Shown here in pieces: positions 42,691-50,547 of a DNA stretch of 64,000 nucleotides. The position numbers and the translations under genes are program-made. How positions within the stretch are numbered: the first letter of the stretch is position 1; each line of letters begins with the position of its first letter. Below the pieces are notes generated by a model. It was not told the origin of the DNA and made no database searches. It worked only from the letters and a program-made list of their open reading frames with translations. Source of the DNA: Embleya sp045207785 (GTDB taxonomy: Bacteria > Actinomycetota > Actinomycetes > Streptomycetales > Streptomycetaceae); the NCBI RefSeq assembly GCF_045207785.1, contig NZ_CP108777.1, positions 1,860,001-1,924,000 of the forward strand, written 5' to 3'.

Positions 42691-43965
42691 ATGGGCTGGC
42701 TCATACAGGACTACCGCGAGGACGATCTCGCGGCCGTGGTGCACCTGATCGACACCACGACCGGGCTCGGGCAGGAGTCGGTGTTCTCGTTGTCCGAGTG
42801 CATCAACGCCCTGACCTCGCGGCAGCCGGCGGTGATCGCCCGCAGGGAGGGCGCGGTGATCGGCGCGGCGCTCGCGACGGTGTCGGAGGGGCGGGCCTGG
42901 GTGATGCGGATCGCGATCTCGCCCGCGGCCCGTGGACTCGGCCTCACCAGTACGCTGCTGCTCGCACTGGAACGCCGACTCGTCGAGGACCGGGTCCGGC
43001 GGATCGCGTACGTGCTCCCCGAGGAGGACTCCCGCGAACTCGGGCTGCGCAACGCCGGCTACGAACGACGCCCGGCGGTGGCCTACTTCGAGAAGGTCGA
43101 GCCGATCGACGACCACGCCGCCGAGACCCTGGACCGGCTCGGCGGGCGCACCCTGCCCGGCGACCTGTGGTCCAAGGTGGCCGGCATGGAGGTCGAGAAG
43201 AACCTGATCGAACGCCGCGTGGTGCTCCCGCTCGCGGATCCCGAGCGCGCGCACCGGCACGGCGTCGAACCGCCGCACGCGATCGCGCTGTTCGGGCCGC
43301 CCGGAACCGGCAAGACCACGTTCGCCCGGGCGATCGCGTCCCGGCTCGGCTGGCCCTTCGTCGAACTGCTGCCCTCCCGTCTGGCGGACAGCGGCAACCT
43401 GGCCGCCGCGCTGCGCGAGGCGTTCGGACGGCTCGCCCGACTGGAGCGGATCGTGGTGTTCATCGACGAGGTCGAGGAGATCGCGCCCGTCCGGCACGCC
43501 CGGCCGAGCGCCGGACACGCGGTGACCAACGAACTGCTCAAGCTGATCCCCGCGTTCCGCGAACACGGCGAACGACTGCTGGTGTGCGCGACCAACTCCG
43601 TGCGCTCGCTCGACCCGGCGTTCCTGCGGCCCGGCCGGTTCGACTACATCATTCCCGTGGGCACGCCGGACGCCGACGCGCGCCGGGCGATGTGGACGCG
43701 ATACGCGTCGGCGCGCCCCGACGTCGACCTGGACGCGCTGGTGGCGGCCAGCGAGCTGCTCACCCCCGCCGACATCGGCCACGCGGCCCGGATCGCGGCC
43801 CAGGCGTCCTTCGAACGCGACCTGTTCGACGAGAACGCCACGATCGACGGCCCGGGCGCGGACACCCGCGACTACCTCGACGCGCTCGCCCAGTCCAGGC
43901 CCACGGTCACCGCGAGCATGGTCGAGCACTTCGAACAGGACATCACCACGCACGCCCGGGTCTGA
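42691..43965 (+). CDS. GNAT acetyltransferase-AAA ATPase fusion protein
   Basis: 424 residues. Residues 1 to about 150 form a GNAT domain (AWVMRIAISPAARGLGLTST is the acetyl-CoA loop, with RGLG in place of the usual RGxGxG/A). From about 175 there is an AAA+ module: Walker A FGPPGTGKTTFARAIA (about 201-209), Walker B VVFIDEVEEIAP, sensor 1 LLVCATNSV and the arginine-finger region FLRPGRFDYII. Fusions of this kind occur in actinomycetes with no known target. ATG 42691 follows AAGGGGCGG; ATG 42628 upstream would add a DP-repeat tail. The enzyme could acetylate a substrate that the ATPase unfolds or remodels. Confidence 0.9.
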   Translation: MGWLIQDYREDDLAAVVHLIDTTTGLGQESVFSLSECINALTSRQPAVIARREGAVIGAALATVSEGRAWVMRIAISPAARGLGLTSTLLLALERRLVEDRVRRIAYVLPEEDSRELGLRNAGYERRPAVAYFEKVEPIDDHAAETLDRLGGRTLPGDLWSKVAGMEVEKNLIERRVVLPLADPERAHRHGVEPPHAIALFGPPGTGKTTFARAIASRLGWPFVELLPSRLADSGNLAAALREAFGRLARLERIVVFIDEVEEIAPVRHARPSAGHAVTNELLKLIPAFREHGERLLVCATNSVRSLDPAFLRPGRFDYIIPVGTPDADARRAMWTRYASARPDVDLDALVAASELLTPADIGHAARIAAQASFERDLFDENATIDGPGADTRDYLDALAQSRPTVTASMVEHFEQDITTHARV

Positions 43966-43985
43966 TCGACCCCGGTCACGGCACC

Positions 43986-44033
43986 GAGGCTTGTCGCGGA
44001 TGCCCCACCCATCAGGCATCCGCAACAAGCCTC
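43986..44033. terminator. bidirectional terminator between GNAT-AAA and DUF7691-type genes
   Basis: Nineteen-bp stem with one mismatch; arms 43986-44004 and 44015-44033, 10-base loop. Convergent stops at 43965 and 44032. Confidence 0.85.
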
Positions 44034-44634
44034 AGGCGGTGAACCCGACGATGCCGTGACCCTCGCGGGCGCCGGCCTCGCGCCACCACTCCACGCACGA
44101 CTCGGCGGCCTCCAGGACCTCGGAGTCGAGTGCGGCGCGCTGTTCCGCCGTGCTCGACTCCCACTGGGCGAGGGCCTCTCGACACTGGTCGGCGGTCCAC
44201 TCGCCGTAGTAGGGGTACATGTCGGGCCGCGGCAGCGCGTCGGGCAGGGATCCGTACATGAAGTCCGAGACCCCGGCGGCCTTGACCCCGAGCCCGGTCA
44301 GGCCCTCGTCCACGGTGTCCAGCCACAGACCCCGCATCGGGGAGAAGTGGCTGTTGTCCAGCAGTTGGCCGTGGAACCGGCAGATCAGCCGATAGGCGTA
44401 GCCGTACTGGAAGGCGTGCGCCTGCTCGAACGGGCCGCCGGCGAGCACCGCGCGGACCGCCTCGTAGCGGGTGGGCGCGCCCTGCGCGATCTCGTCCGCG
44501 AAGTAGGCGTCGTCGGTGGCCAGCAAGCTCTTGAACCGACCGCCGATCATCCGCAGCAGCTTGTCGTCGGCGGACCCGATGGCCCCGCGCACGGTCGCGA
44601 GGTCGACGAGGTAGACGTTCAATCCGTAACTCAT
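44032..44634 (-). CDS. DUF7691-type protein of unknown function
   Basis: 200 residues. MSYGLNVYLVDLATVRGAIG is a recurrent start in an actinomycete family of unknown function that I associate with DUF7691; the middle (HAFQYGYAYRLICRFHGQLL) and Trp-rich C-terminus also fit. Cytosolic, acidic. ATG 44634. It ends within the terminator stem and is convergent with the GNAT-AAA gene. The family name is from memory and only moderately certain. Confidence 0.7.
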   Translation of the reverse strand: MSYGLNVYLVDLATVRGAIGSADDKLLRMIGGRFKSLLATDDAYFADEIAQGAPTRYEAVRAVLAGGPFEQAHAFQYGYAYRLICRFHGQLLDNSHFSPMRGLWLDTVDEGLTGLGVKAAGVSDFMYGSLPDALPRPDMYPYYGEWTADQCREALAQWESSTAEQRAALDSEVLEAAESCVEWWREAGAREGHGIVGFTA

Positions 44635-44732
44635 GCGGTCAGCCTAGGAGAACCTCCCGACAGCCGCGCCGCACGACAGCCGCGCGCCGCACGACAGCCG
44701 CGCCGCACGATCGCGCCCGGGAAGCGGAGCGC

Positions 44733-45743
44733 TCAGCAACCGCCGTACACGTGCCCGCTGTTGCCGCGCGGGGTGACATCCCGGTCGCGCAGCACCATGG
44801 CCAGCCTGCCGCCCCACTCGCGGCAGCCCGCGTCGAAGTCGGCCCGGGTGTACTCGACCACGAAGACCCGATCGGCGAAAGCCGAGGCGTACGCCCCGCA
44901 TTCGTCGTAGCGCGCGCACTCCTCGGCGACCGCGAAGTCGAAGCCGATCGCGGCGCGCCGGTCGAGCATCTCGACGGTGTTCTTCTGCGCGATGGCCAGG
45001 CCGCGGCTGTGCGCCCGCTTCGCGAGCAACTGGGCGAAGGCGACGTTGTGCGCGATGGTCAGCTGCCCCTCCGATCGGCTGTAGGAGTCCAGGTTGTCGG
45101 GCTCGACGGCCTGGAAGCCCTTGCGTGCGCAGTCGTCGATCCAGTCGCCGACGACACCGGCGAGCGCGGTGCGCTTGGCGTCGGTCGAGATGTCGAGCAG
45201 GGCCTCGCCCCAGTCCTGGTCCATGACGACCTTGCCGCCCTTGCGCAGCAGCAGATCGGGATGCTCCTTCTCCCACCACGCCAGCGCGTCGGGCTGGGCC
45301 TGGAACGCGTTGACGTAGCAGACGTTGTACAGCCCCGGCTCGGGGCGGGCGCCCCGATCGCGGGAGACCACGCGGACGTTCGCCGCCGGTGCGTACGGGC
45401 CACCGATCTGATAGTCGAAGCCGCCGTTCGCGGCCGGTGCCACGACCGCCTTCGGCGCGGCGAGGCTCGGCGCGGCCGATGCGCTCGGCGCGCTGGGCGC
45501 GCTCGGCGGACCGGGACTGCCGGACGGGGCGGGCGCGGTCGACGACACCGGCGCGGCCGAGCCCGGATCGCCTGCCGGCGGCGCGGGGGCGGCCGGTTGC
45601 TCGGCGGCGGCGGTCGCCGTGCCGGACGCGTCCGCCCGGGGCGAATCCGCGTCCGAGCCACAACCCGCCGCGGCGCCGACCACGAGAATCGCCGCGGCCG
45701 TCACGGCGGCGAGCCGGCGCCGGGCGCCGAGGAAATCGAGCAC
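44733..45743 (-). CDS. GH114-type endo-alpha-1,4-polygalactosaminidase lipoprotein
   Basis: 336 residues. GTG 45743 follows GCGGAG. A signal sequence ends at lipobox VVGAAAGC, followed by an Ala/Pro/Ser linker. The catalytic part has GLYNVCYVNAFQAQPDAL, VVMDQDWGEALLDI, GFQAVEPDNLDSY and RGLAIAQKNT, which match GH114/spherulin-4-type barrels with acidic residues at strand ends. Such enzymes cleave galactosamine-containing exopolysaccharide. An AT-richer 300-bp region lies upstream. Confidence 0.8.
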   Translation of the reverse strand: MLDFLGARRRLAAVTAAAILVVGAAAGCGSDADSPRADASGTATAAAEQPAAPAPPAGDPGSAAPVSSTAPAPSGSPGPPSAPSAPSASAAPSLAAPKAVVAPAANGGFDYQIGGPYAPAANVRVVSRDRGARPEPGLYNVCYVNAFQAQPDALAWWEKEHPDLLLRKGGKVVMDQDWGEALLDISTDAKRTALAGVVGDWIDDCARKGFQAVEPDNLDSYSRSEGQLTIAHNVAFAQLLAKRAHSRGLAIAQKNTVEMLDRRAAIGFDFAVAEECARYDECGAYASAFADRVFVVEYTRADFDAGCREWGGRLAMVLRDRDVTPRGNSGHVYGGC

Positions 45744-46049
45744 GAATACTCCGCGAATGTCACGTCCCGAGCGCGCGGATATTTTGGCCGCGTTCGCCCG
45801 AAACAATACGAGTGCTTTCGAGAGGTGGATATTCCGCTCGCGTAATACTGCGACGGCCGGTCGATCATCTGCTTTCCGGCTCGAATCGGAATTGCCGGAA
45901 TATTTCCCGCCGGCTTCGATGATCATTGTGGCCGGTTCTTCGATGCGCCGATCGGGAGGCGGTGACACCGCCGCTCGCGAATTCATGATCAGGATCGTAC
46001 GCGCGTCGGGCCGCCCCGATCGCCGACCGGTCGGCGGCCCGCCCGACGG
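45744..46049. other. intergenic region upstream of GH114 gene
   Basis: About 306 bases, noticeably richer in A/T than the flanks (TATTTTGG, GTAATACTG, AATATTTCCC), probably the GH114 promoter and leader. No gene or clear palindrome seen. Confidence 0.4.
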
Positions 46050-46589
46050 TCAGGCGTGCGCGTGCGCGTGCGCGGGAAGGCGCTTGGGATCGAGGGCCGT
46101 TGCCGTGACCGTGCCAGCCGCGTCGATCAGGCCGAACACCGGGTAGCCGGTCACGGCGAAACCCTGTCCGAGCGGGCCGTCCTCCGACTCGATCACGATC
46201 TGCGCGACGCCGGCCAACGCGGCGACCTGCTCGCGTGTCTCGATCTCGTCCCCGTGCAGCACCGCGAGGACGCTCTGGTGCCCCGTGCGTCCCGCCGCCC
46301 GGGCGGCCTCGACGAACACCGGAAGCCGCTCCTTGCAGGCCCCACAGCTCGGCGAGAAGAAGCCGAACAGCGTTTCACCCAGGCTCTGCCGGGACACCGT
46401 GTCCCCTGCGGTGGTGACGGCGGAGAACTCCGGGACGGTCGAACCGGCGGCCAGCACCAGGTCGCCGACGTCCGCCGCCGGGTGGTTGTCGGCCTGGGCG
46501 CGGAGCTTGCGAATGACCCCGAAGGTGAGCAGCAGGTTCAGCAGACACAGCGCCGCGACGAGGACCACTGCGGCGATCAGGAAGGGCAT
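46050..46589 (-). CDS. TlpA/MauD-like membrane-anchored thioredoxin-fold protein
   Basis: 179 residues. One N-terminal membrane anchor (LIAAVVLVAALCLLNLLLTF, about 4-23) places a thioredoxin-like domain outside the cell. FFSPSCGACKERLPVFVEAA holds the active-site C-x-x-C (Cys82, Cys85); GYPVFGLIDAAG carries the cis-Pro loop. It resembles TlpA and the methylamine-dehydrogenase accessory protein MauD, which form or isomerise disulfides outside the membrane. It is divergent from two six-Cys peptides, so it probably oxidises them. The C-terminus is an odd PAHAHAHA. ATG 46589 follows GGGAGAC. Confidence 0.85.
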   Translation of the reverse strand: MPFLIAAVVLVAALCLLNLLLTFGVIRKLRAQADNHPAADVGDLVLAAGSTVPEFSAVTTAGDTVSRQSLGETLFGFFSPSCGACKERLPVFVEAARAAGRTGHQSVLAVLHGDEIETREQVAALAGVAQIVIESEDGPLGQGFAVTGYPVFGLIDAAGTVTATALDPKRLPAHAHAHA

Positions 46590-46792
46590 GGGTGTCTCCC
46601 GGGGATGGCGAAAGGATGCGGGCCGGCGCCCGCCGGAACCGGCCACCAAATCACGGCAGTTGGCCGAGCCATATCCCGGCGGGACACGGGACCGACGAAA
46701 TGTAACCCCGATCCCGCCATCCGCAACAGTGCTCGCTCGGACCCGGTCCGAAACTGAAAGGCCGGTAATTTATTTCGGCAACTCCCTTTCCC

Positions 46793-46822
46793 TTGCGGCT
46801 CATTGGGGAAGGGGCCTAACGT
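46793..46822 (+). promoter_or_regulatory. possible promoter of the Cys-rich peptide operon
   Basis: TTGCGG and TAACGT separated by 18 bases, ending 60 bases before the first precursor start. Confidence 0.4.
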
Positions 46823-46882
46823 CGCCCCCGGCGCTGAAGCAAACCCTGCTTCCGCCATTCGACCCTGCAATGGAGGTCCACG

Positions 46883-47053
46883 ATGAACCGTGTGATCGGC
46901 ACCATGGGCGACAAACTGTTGGGACTCGTCCTCAAGGAGAAGCACGCCGGCGCGTGCGTTCCGGAGCACGGCCAGTTCTGCGTCTGCCGTAACCACTACC
47001 GCTACGTCTTCAGCTGCAACGGCCCGTGTGTGAAGACCGCCACCAGGTGCTGA
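46883..47053 (+). CDS. six-cysteine precursor peptide 1
   Basis: 56 residues, too short for most ORF filters. N-terminal half NRVIGTMGDKLLGLVLKEKH is amphipathic and leader-like; the rest has Cys at 25, 33, 35, 45, 49 and 56. It shares 29 of the 56 positions exactly with the next peptide, including all six Cys and the frame AGACVPE-x-G-x2-C-x-C-R-x-H. GGAGG lies 6 bases before ATG 46883. No LanM, radical-SAM or YcaO gene is adjacent, but an ABC exporter, a signal peptidase and a thioredoxin-like protein are, so a disulfide-bonded secreted peptide is the best guess. Confidence 0.85.
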   Translation: MNRVIGTMGDKLLGLVLKEKHAGACVPEHGQFCVCRNHYRYVFSCNGPCVKTATRC

Positions 47054-47090
47054 CCCGCACCCCCGCCGCCACCACTCCCGGAGGTATGTC

Positions 47091-47261
47091 ATGAGGAACG
47101 CGATCGGATCCGTCGGCGACCGCATGCTGCGCCGCGTCCTGAAGGAAGAGCGCGCCGGAGCCTGCGTGCCCGAGGTCGGCCGGCTCTGCTTCTGCCGGAG
47201 CCACCGTCAGTACCGCTTCGCCTGCAACGGTGTCTGCACCAAGCGGTCCAACACCTGTTGA
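47091..47261 (+). CDS. six-cysteine precursor peptide 2
   Basis: 56 residues, paralogue of the preceding peptide with the same length and Cys at 25, 33, 35, 45, 49 and 56. N-terminus RNAIGSVGDRMLRRVLKEER, mature region ACVPEVGRLCFCRSHRQYRF then ACNGVCTKRSNTC. CGGAGG precedes ATG 47091. The stop TGA overlaps the TTG start of the ABC transporter (TTGA), so expression is coupled. Conserved Gly-Ala-Cys at 23-25 could mark the leader-core border. Confidence 0.85.
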   Translation: MRNAIGSVGDRMLRRVLKEERAGACVPEVGRLCFCRSHRQYRFACNGVCTKRSNTC

Positions 47262-49138
47262 TCGAGCAAGCGACCGGGCCCTCGGAGGGCACCACGCCTC
47301 CGGGGGCCCGACTGCGTCCCCGAGCCGTGAAGGTCGCCATCGCGCTGCAGTTCAAGGCGTCGCCGATCGGCGCCTCGACCCTGCTCCTGGCCACGGTGGC
47401 CGTCGGCGTCCTGCCCGCCACCATCGCCTGGCTGACCAAGCTGCTCTTCGACGAACTCGGCCGGGGCGACCGGGCCGACTCCGGCCGGGCCGTGGCGCTC
47501 GGCATCGCGGTGGCCGCGCTCGGCGCGCTGGTGGCCGTACTGCTGCAGATGTCGGGGTATCTCGACGAGATGGTGCGCCGCCGACTCGTGGTCACCGTCG
47601 AGCACGACCTGTTCGCCAAGGTCAACGAGTTCCGCGGGCTGCGCAGGTTCGAGGACCCGGCGTTCCACGACCGGCTGCGGCTGGCGCAGCAGGCGTCGGA
47701 GGACGCGCCGCACAACATCACCATGTTCAGCCAGGAAGTGGTCCGTTCGGTCGCCGCGCTGAGCGGCTTCACCGGCGTGCTCCTCGCGGTGTGGCCGCCG
47801 ATGGTCGGACTGCTGTTCCTGGTCGGGGCCGCCGCCCTGCTCGCGCGGATGTCGATGGCCCGGCGCCAGGTGGCGGTGTGGGAGATGACCTCCGGCCGAC
47901 AGCGCCGCCGGCTGTTCTACCGCTCCCTGCTGATCGACCCCCGCGCGGCCAAGGAGATCCGGCTGTTCGGGCTCGGCGGGTTCCTGCACGGCCGGCTGGT
48001 GCGGGCACTGCGCGATGCCACCGAGGCCGAACTCGCGGTGGCCCGCCGCAGCGCGTGGATCCAGTCCGGCTTCGCCGCGCTGAACGCGGTGGTGGCGGGG
48101 CTGGGCATGGTCGTCGTCGTGGCGGGCGCGGCGCGAGGCCGGTTCACGGTCGGTGACGTGATGCTGTTCATCGCCGCGGCGGCCGGCGTGCAAGGCGCGT
48201 TCACCGGGGTCGTCACGCAGGCCGGCAGCGCGGCGGAGGCGGTTCGGCTGTTCGGCCACTACCTGGACCTGATGGACACCCCCGACGACCTGCCGCCGGG
48301 CACCGAGCCGGTGCCGGCGCTGAGCCGGCAACTGGAGTTCCGCGACGTCTGGTTCCGCTACGACACCGATCGGCCCTGGGTGCTCGGCGGGGTGAACCTG
48401 ATCGTGCCGGCCGGCTCCGCGATGGGCCTGGTGGGCCGCAACGGCACCGGCAAGAGCACCCTGATCAAGCTGCTCTGCCGGTTCTACGACCCCGAGCGCG
48501 GCGCGATCCTGTGGGACGGCGTCGACATCCGGACGATGGACGTGGTCGAGCTGCGGCAGCGGATCGGCGTGACGTTCCAGGACTACATGGCGTACGACCT
48601 GACGGCGGCCGAGAACATCGGCATCGGCGATCTGGCGCACCGGGAGGACCGGGACCGGATCCGGGCGAGTGCGACGCTGGCCGGCATCCACCCGGACCTG
48701 GCCGAGCTGCCGGACGGCTACGACACCCAGCTCAGCCGCGTGCACCTGGACGAGGACGACGAGAAGACGGGGGTCACGCTGTCGGGCGGGCAGTGGCAAC
48801 GGGTCGCGCTGGCCCGCTCGTTGATGCGCGGCGACGCCGATCTGCTGATCCTGGACGAACCCAGCTCGGGCCTGGACCCGGAGGCCGAGCACGAGGTGCA
48901 CCGCACGCTGCGCGAGCACCGCTCGGGCCGGACCAGCCTGCTGGTCTCGCACCGCCTGGGCGCACTGCGGGACGCGGACACGATCGCGGTGCTCGCGGAC
49001 GGCCGGATCACCGAGCTCGGTCGGCACGACCAGCTGATGGCCCTGGCCGACGGGCACTACGCCCGCCTGTTCGGACTCCAGGCGGCGGGATACGTCGACC
49101 GGCAGGAGCCGGCGAGGATCGCGGAGGACGCGCAGTGA
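47258..49138 (+). CDS. ABC exporter of the Cys-rich peptides
   Basis: 626 residues from TTG 47258, or about 603 from GTG 47328. Permease domain first (about six helices: ASTLLLATVAVGVLPATIAW and on), then ATPase: Walker A GRNGTGKST, signature LSGGQWQRVAL, Walker B LLILDEPSSGLD, switch LVSHRL. No C39 peptidase domain. It is the exporter type used by lanthipeptide and bacteriocin systems. TTGA overlap with precursor 2 and GTGA overlap with the signal peptidase gene place all four genes in one operon. Confidence 0.9.
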   Translation: MIEQATGPSEGTTPPGARLRPRAVKVAIALQFKASPIGASTLLLATVAVGVLPATIAWLTKLLFDELGRGDRADSGRAVALGIAVAALGALVAVLLQMSGYLDEMVRRRLVVTVEHDLFAKVNEFRGLRRFEDPAFHDRLRLAQQASEDAPHNITMFSQEVVRSVAALSGFTGVLLAVWPPMVGLLFLVGAAALLARMSMARRQVAVWEMTSGRQRRRLFYRSLLIDPRAAKEIRLFGLGGFLHGRLVRALRDATEAELAVARRSAWIQSGFAALNAVVAGLGMVVVVAGAARGRFTVGDVMLFIAAAAGVQGAFTGVVTQAGSAAEAVRLFGHYLDLMDTPDDLPPGTEPVPALSRQLEFRDVWFRYDTDRPWVLGGVNLIVPAGSAMGLVGRNGTGKSTLIKLLCRFYDPERGAILWDGVDIRTMDVVELRQRIGVTFQDYMAYDLTAAENIGIGDLAHREDRDRIRASATLAGIHPDLAELPDGYDTQLSRVHLDEDDEKTGVTLSGGQWQRVALARSLMRGDADLLILDEPSSGLDPEAEHEVHRTLREHRSGRTSLLVSHRLGALRDADTIAVLADGRITELGRHDQLMALADGHYARLFGLQAAGYVDRQEPARIAEDAQ

Positions 49139-49692
49139 GCACCCTTCGACCGGCCGCGGCGATCGCACTCGGGGTCACCGCGACCTTCCTCGTCGGCGTG
49201 GGCCTGGTGCGCTCGCGGGTCGCGCTGGTGCGGGTGACCGGGTCGAGCATGGCCCCCACCTTCGTGGACGGCGAGCGGCTCCTGGTCCGGCGGACCAGGC
49301 GGGTGCGGCGCGGCGATGCCGTCGTCTTCCGCAACCCGACACAGTTCGACGGCGGCGACCCCGACCTGAGCTGGATGGTCAAGCGGGTGGCGGCGATGCC
49401 CGGCGACCCGGTGCCCGCCGAGGTCCGCGATCGGGTCGGCGCCGGCTCCGGCACACGCGTGCCGCCGAACTCCCTGGTGCTGCGCGGGGACGCCGCGCGG
49501 ACCCAGGACTCCCGACACTTCGGGTACGTGCCCACCTCGACGCTGCTCGGCGTGGTCGTCGGCCGGTTGGGCACGGCCGACCCCGATCCGGGCCTCGATC
49601 CGGGCTCCGATCCGAGCCCCGATCCGGTTCCCGGTCTCGCTCCCGGGTTCGGCCCCGCCGGCCGGCTGTCGGCGAGCCCGACGACGCCCTGA
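49135..49692 (+). CDS. S26 signal peptidase, last gene of the Cys-rich peptide operon
   Basis: 185 residues. One N-terminal helix (AIALGVTATFLVGVGLV), then GSSMAPTF with nucleophile Ser38, MVKRVAAMPGD with general base Lys83, and the C-terminal DSRHFGYVP block of type I signal peptidases. The active site faces outside, so it probably removes the leader of the two peptides after or during export. The tail from about 145 is a PD/PG repeat (DPDPGLDPGSDP and on) not seen in housekeeping SipX proteins. GTG 49135 overlaps the exporter stop. Confidence 0.9.
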   Translation: MSTLRPAAAIALGVTATFLVGVGLVRSRVALVRVTGSSMAPTFVDGERLLVRRTRRVRRGDAVVFRNPTQFDGGDPDLSWMVKRVAAMPGDPVPAEVRDRVGAGSGTRVPPNSLVLRGDAARTQDSRHFGYVPTSTLLGVVVGRLGTADPDPGLDPGSDPSPDPVPGLAPGFGPAGRLSASPTTP

Positions 49693-49722
49693 ACGGTCGC
49701 CAGGGACCGGGCGCGTGTGTTC

Positions 49723-49750
49723 GAACCCCCGTCGGACCCGGCGGGGGTTC
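49723..49750 (+). terminator. terminator of the Cys-rich peptide operon
   Basis: Nine-bp stem GAACCCCCG / CGGGGGTTC with a 10-base loop, followed by TTGAG, 31 bases after the signal peptidase stop. Confidence 0.75.
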
Positions 49751-49770
49751 TTGAGTACTCGCGCCAATCT

Positions 49771-49840
49771 CGTGACCACCCGTAACCATCCGTAATCATC
49801 CGTAACCACCTGTGATCACCCGTGATTACGCGTGAGCCCC
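49771..49840. repeat. seven tandem 10-bp units upstream of the ECF sigma gene
   Basis: Units with consensus CGTRAYCAYC repeat every 10 bases: CGTGACCACC, CGTAACCATC, CGTAATCATC, CGTAACCACC, TGTGATCACC, CGTGATTACG and a degenerate CGTGAGCCCC. They end 174 bases before the sigma factor start. Confidence 0.75.
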
Positions 49841-50013
49841 CGGCCTCGTTTCCCGACGCCGGTGCTCGGCAGCGCCCGCTGTGTGCGCCCCGCAGGCTCC
49901 CGCGGAAAGTCTGCCGCGGCCTGCAACCCCGAGCCGGGGCTGGGGCTCTTCGTAGTCGAGGGCCGCCGGGTGCGGGACGAGTGTCGCCGGGGCGGGACAG
50001 GTCGAGGGGGTGG

Positions 50014-50547
50014 GTGTTGGCTCGAGAGGACGAACAGCTTCGGGAGTTCATCGCCGCGCGGCGTGGGCCGATGCTACGCAGCGCGTTCCTGTTGTGCGGC
50101 GACGCGCACGAGGCCGAGGACCTCGTGCAGACAGCGCTGGTCAGGGTGGTCCTGGCGGGCCGGCGCCTGGATCGGATCGACAACATCGAGGCGTACACCC
50201 GGCGCGTGCTGATGAGCGTTTTCATCTCCTCGCGCCGGCGTCGATGGCGCCGCGAGCATCCGCACGAGGTGCTGCCCGATCGGGCCGCCGTCAGCCACGG
50301 CGATCCCGAGCTGGGCCTGGCGGTGCGGACCGCGCTCGCCGCGGTCGCGCCGAGGCAGCGGGCGGTGCTGGTGCTGCGCTTTTGGGAGGACCTGAGTGTC
50401 GACGAGACCGCGCGGATCCTGGGGGTCAGCGCGGGCACGGTGAAGAGCCAGAGTGCGAGGGGATTGGCGACACTGCGCGCCGCTCTGGGCGATGCGTTGC
50501 CGGCGGAAGGTATCCGCGTGGCCGTGGCAGAGGAGGCACGCCTGTGA
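50014..50547 (+). CDS. SigE-family ECF RNA polymerase sigma factor
   Basis: 177 residues. Region 2: LRSAFLLCGDAHEAEDLVQT with VLAGRRLDRIDNIEAYTRRV; region 4: APRQRAVLVLRFWEDLSVDE and ILGVSAGTVKSQSARGLATL. This is the actinomycete SigE-like ECF family. GTG 50014 follows GAGGGGG. Coupled by GTGA to a membrane protein that may be its anti-sigma partner. The 10-bp tandem array upstream may be its control region. Confidence 0.9.
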   Translation: MLAREDEQLREFIAARRGPMLRSAFLLCGDAHEAEDLVQTALVRVVLAGRRLDRIDNIEAYTRRVLMSVFISSRRRRWRREHPHEVLPDRAAVSHGDPELGLAVRTALAAVAPRQRAVLVLRFWEDLSVDETARILGVSAGTVKSQSARGLATLRAALGDALPAEGIRVAVAEEARL

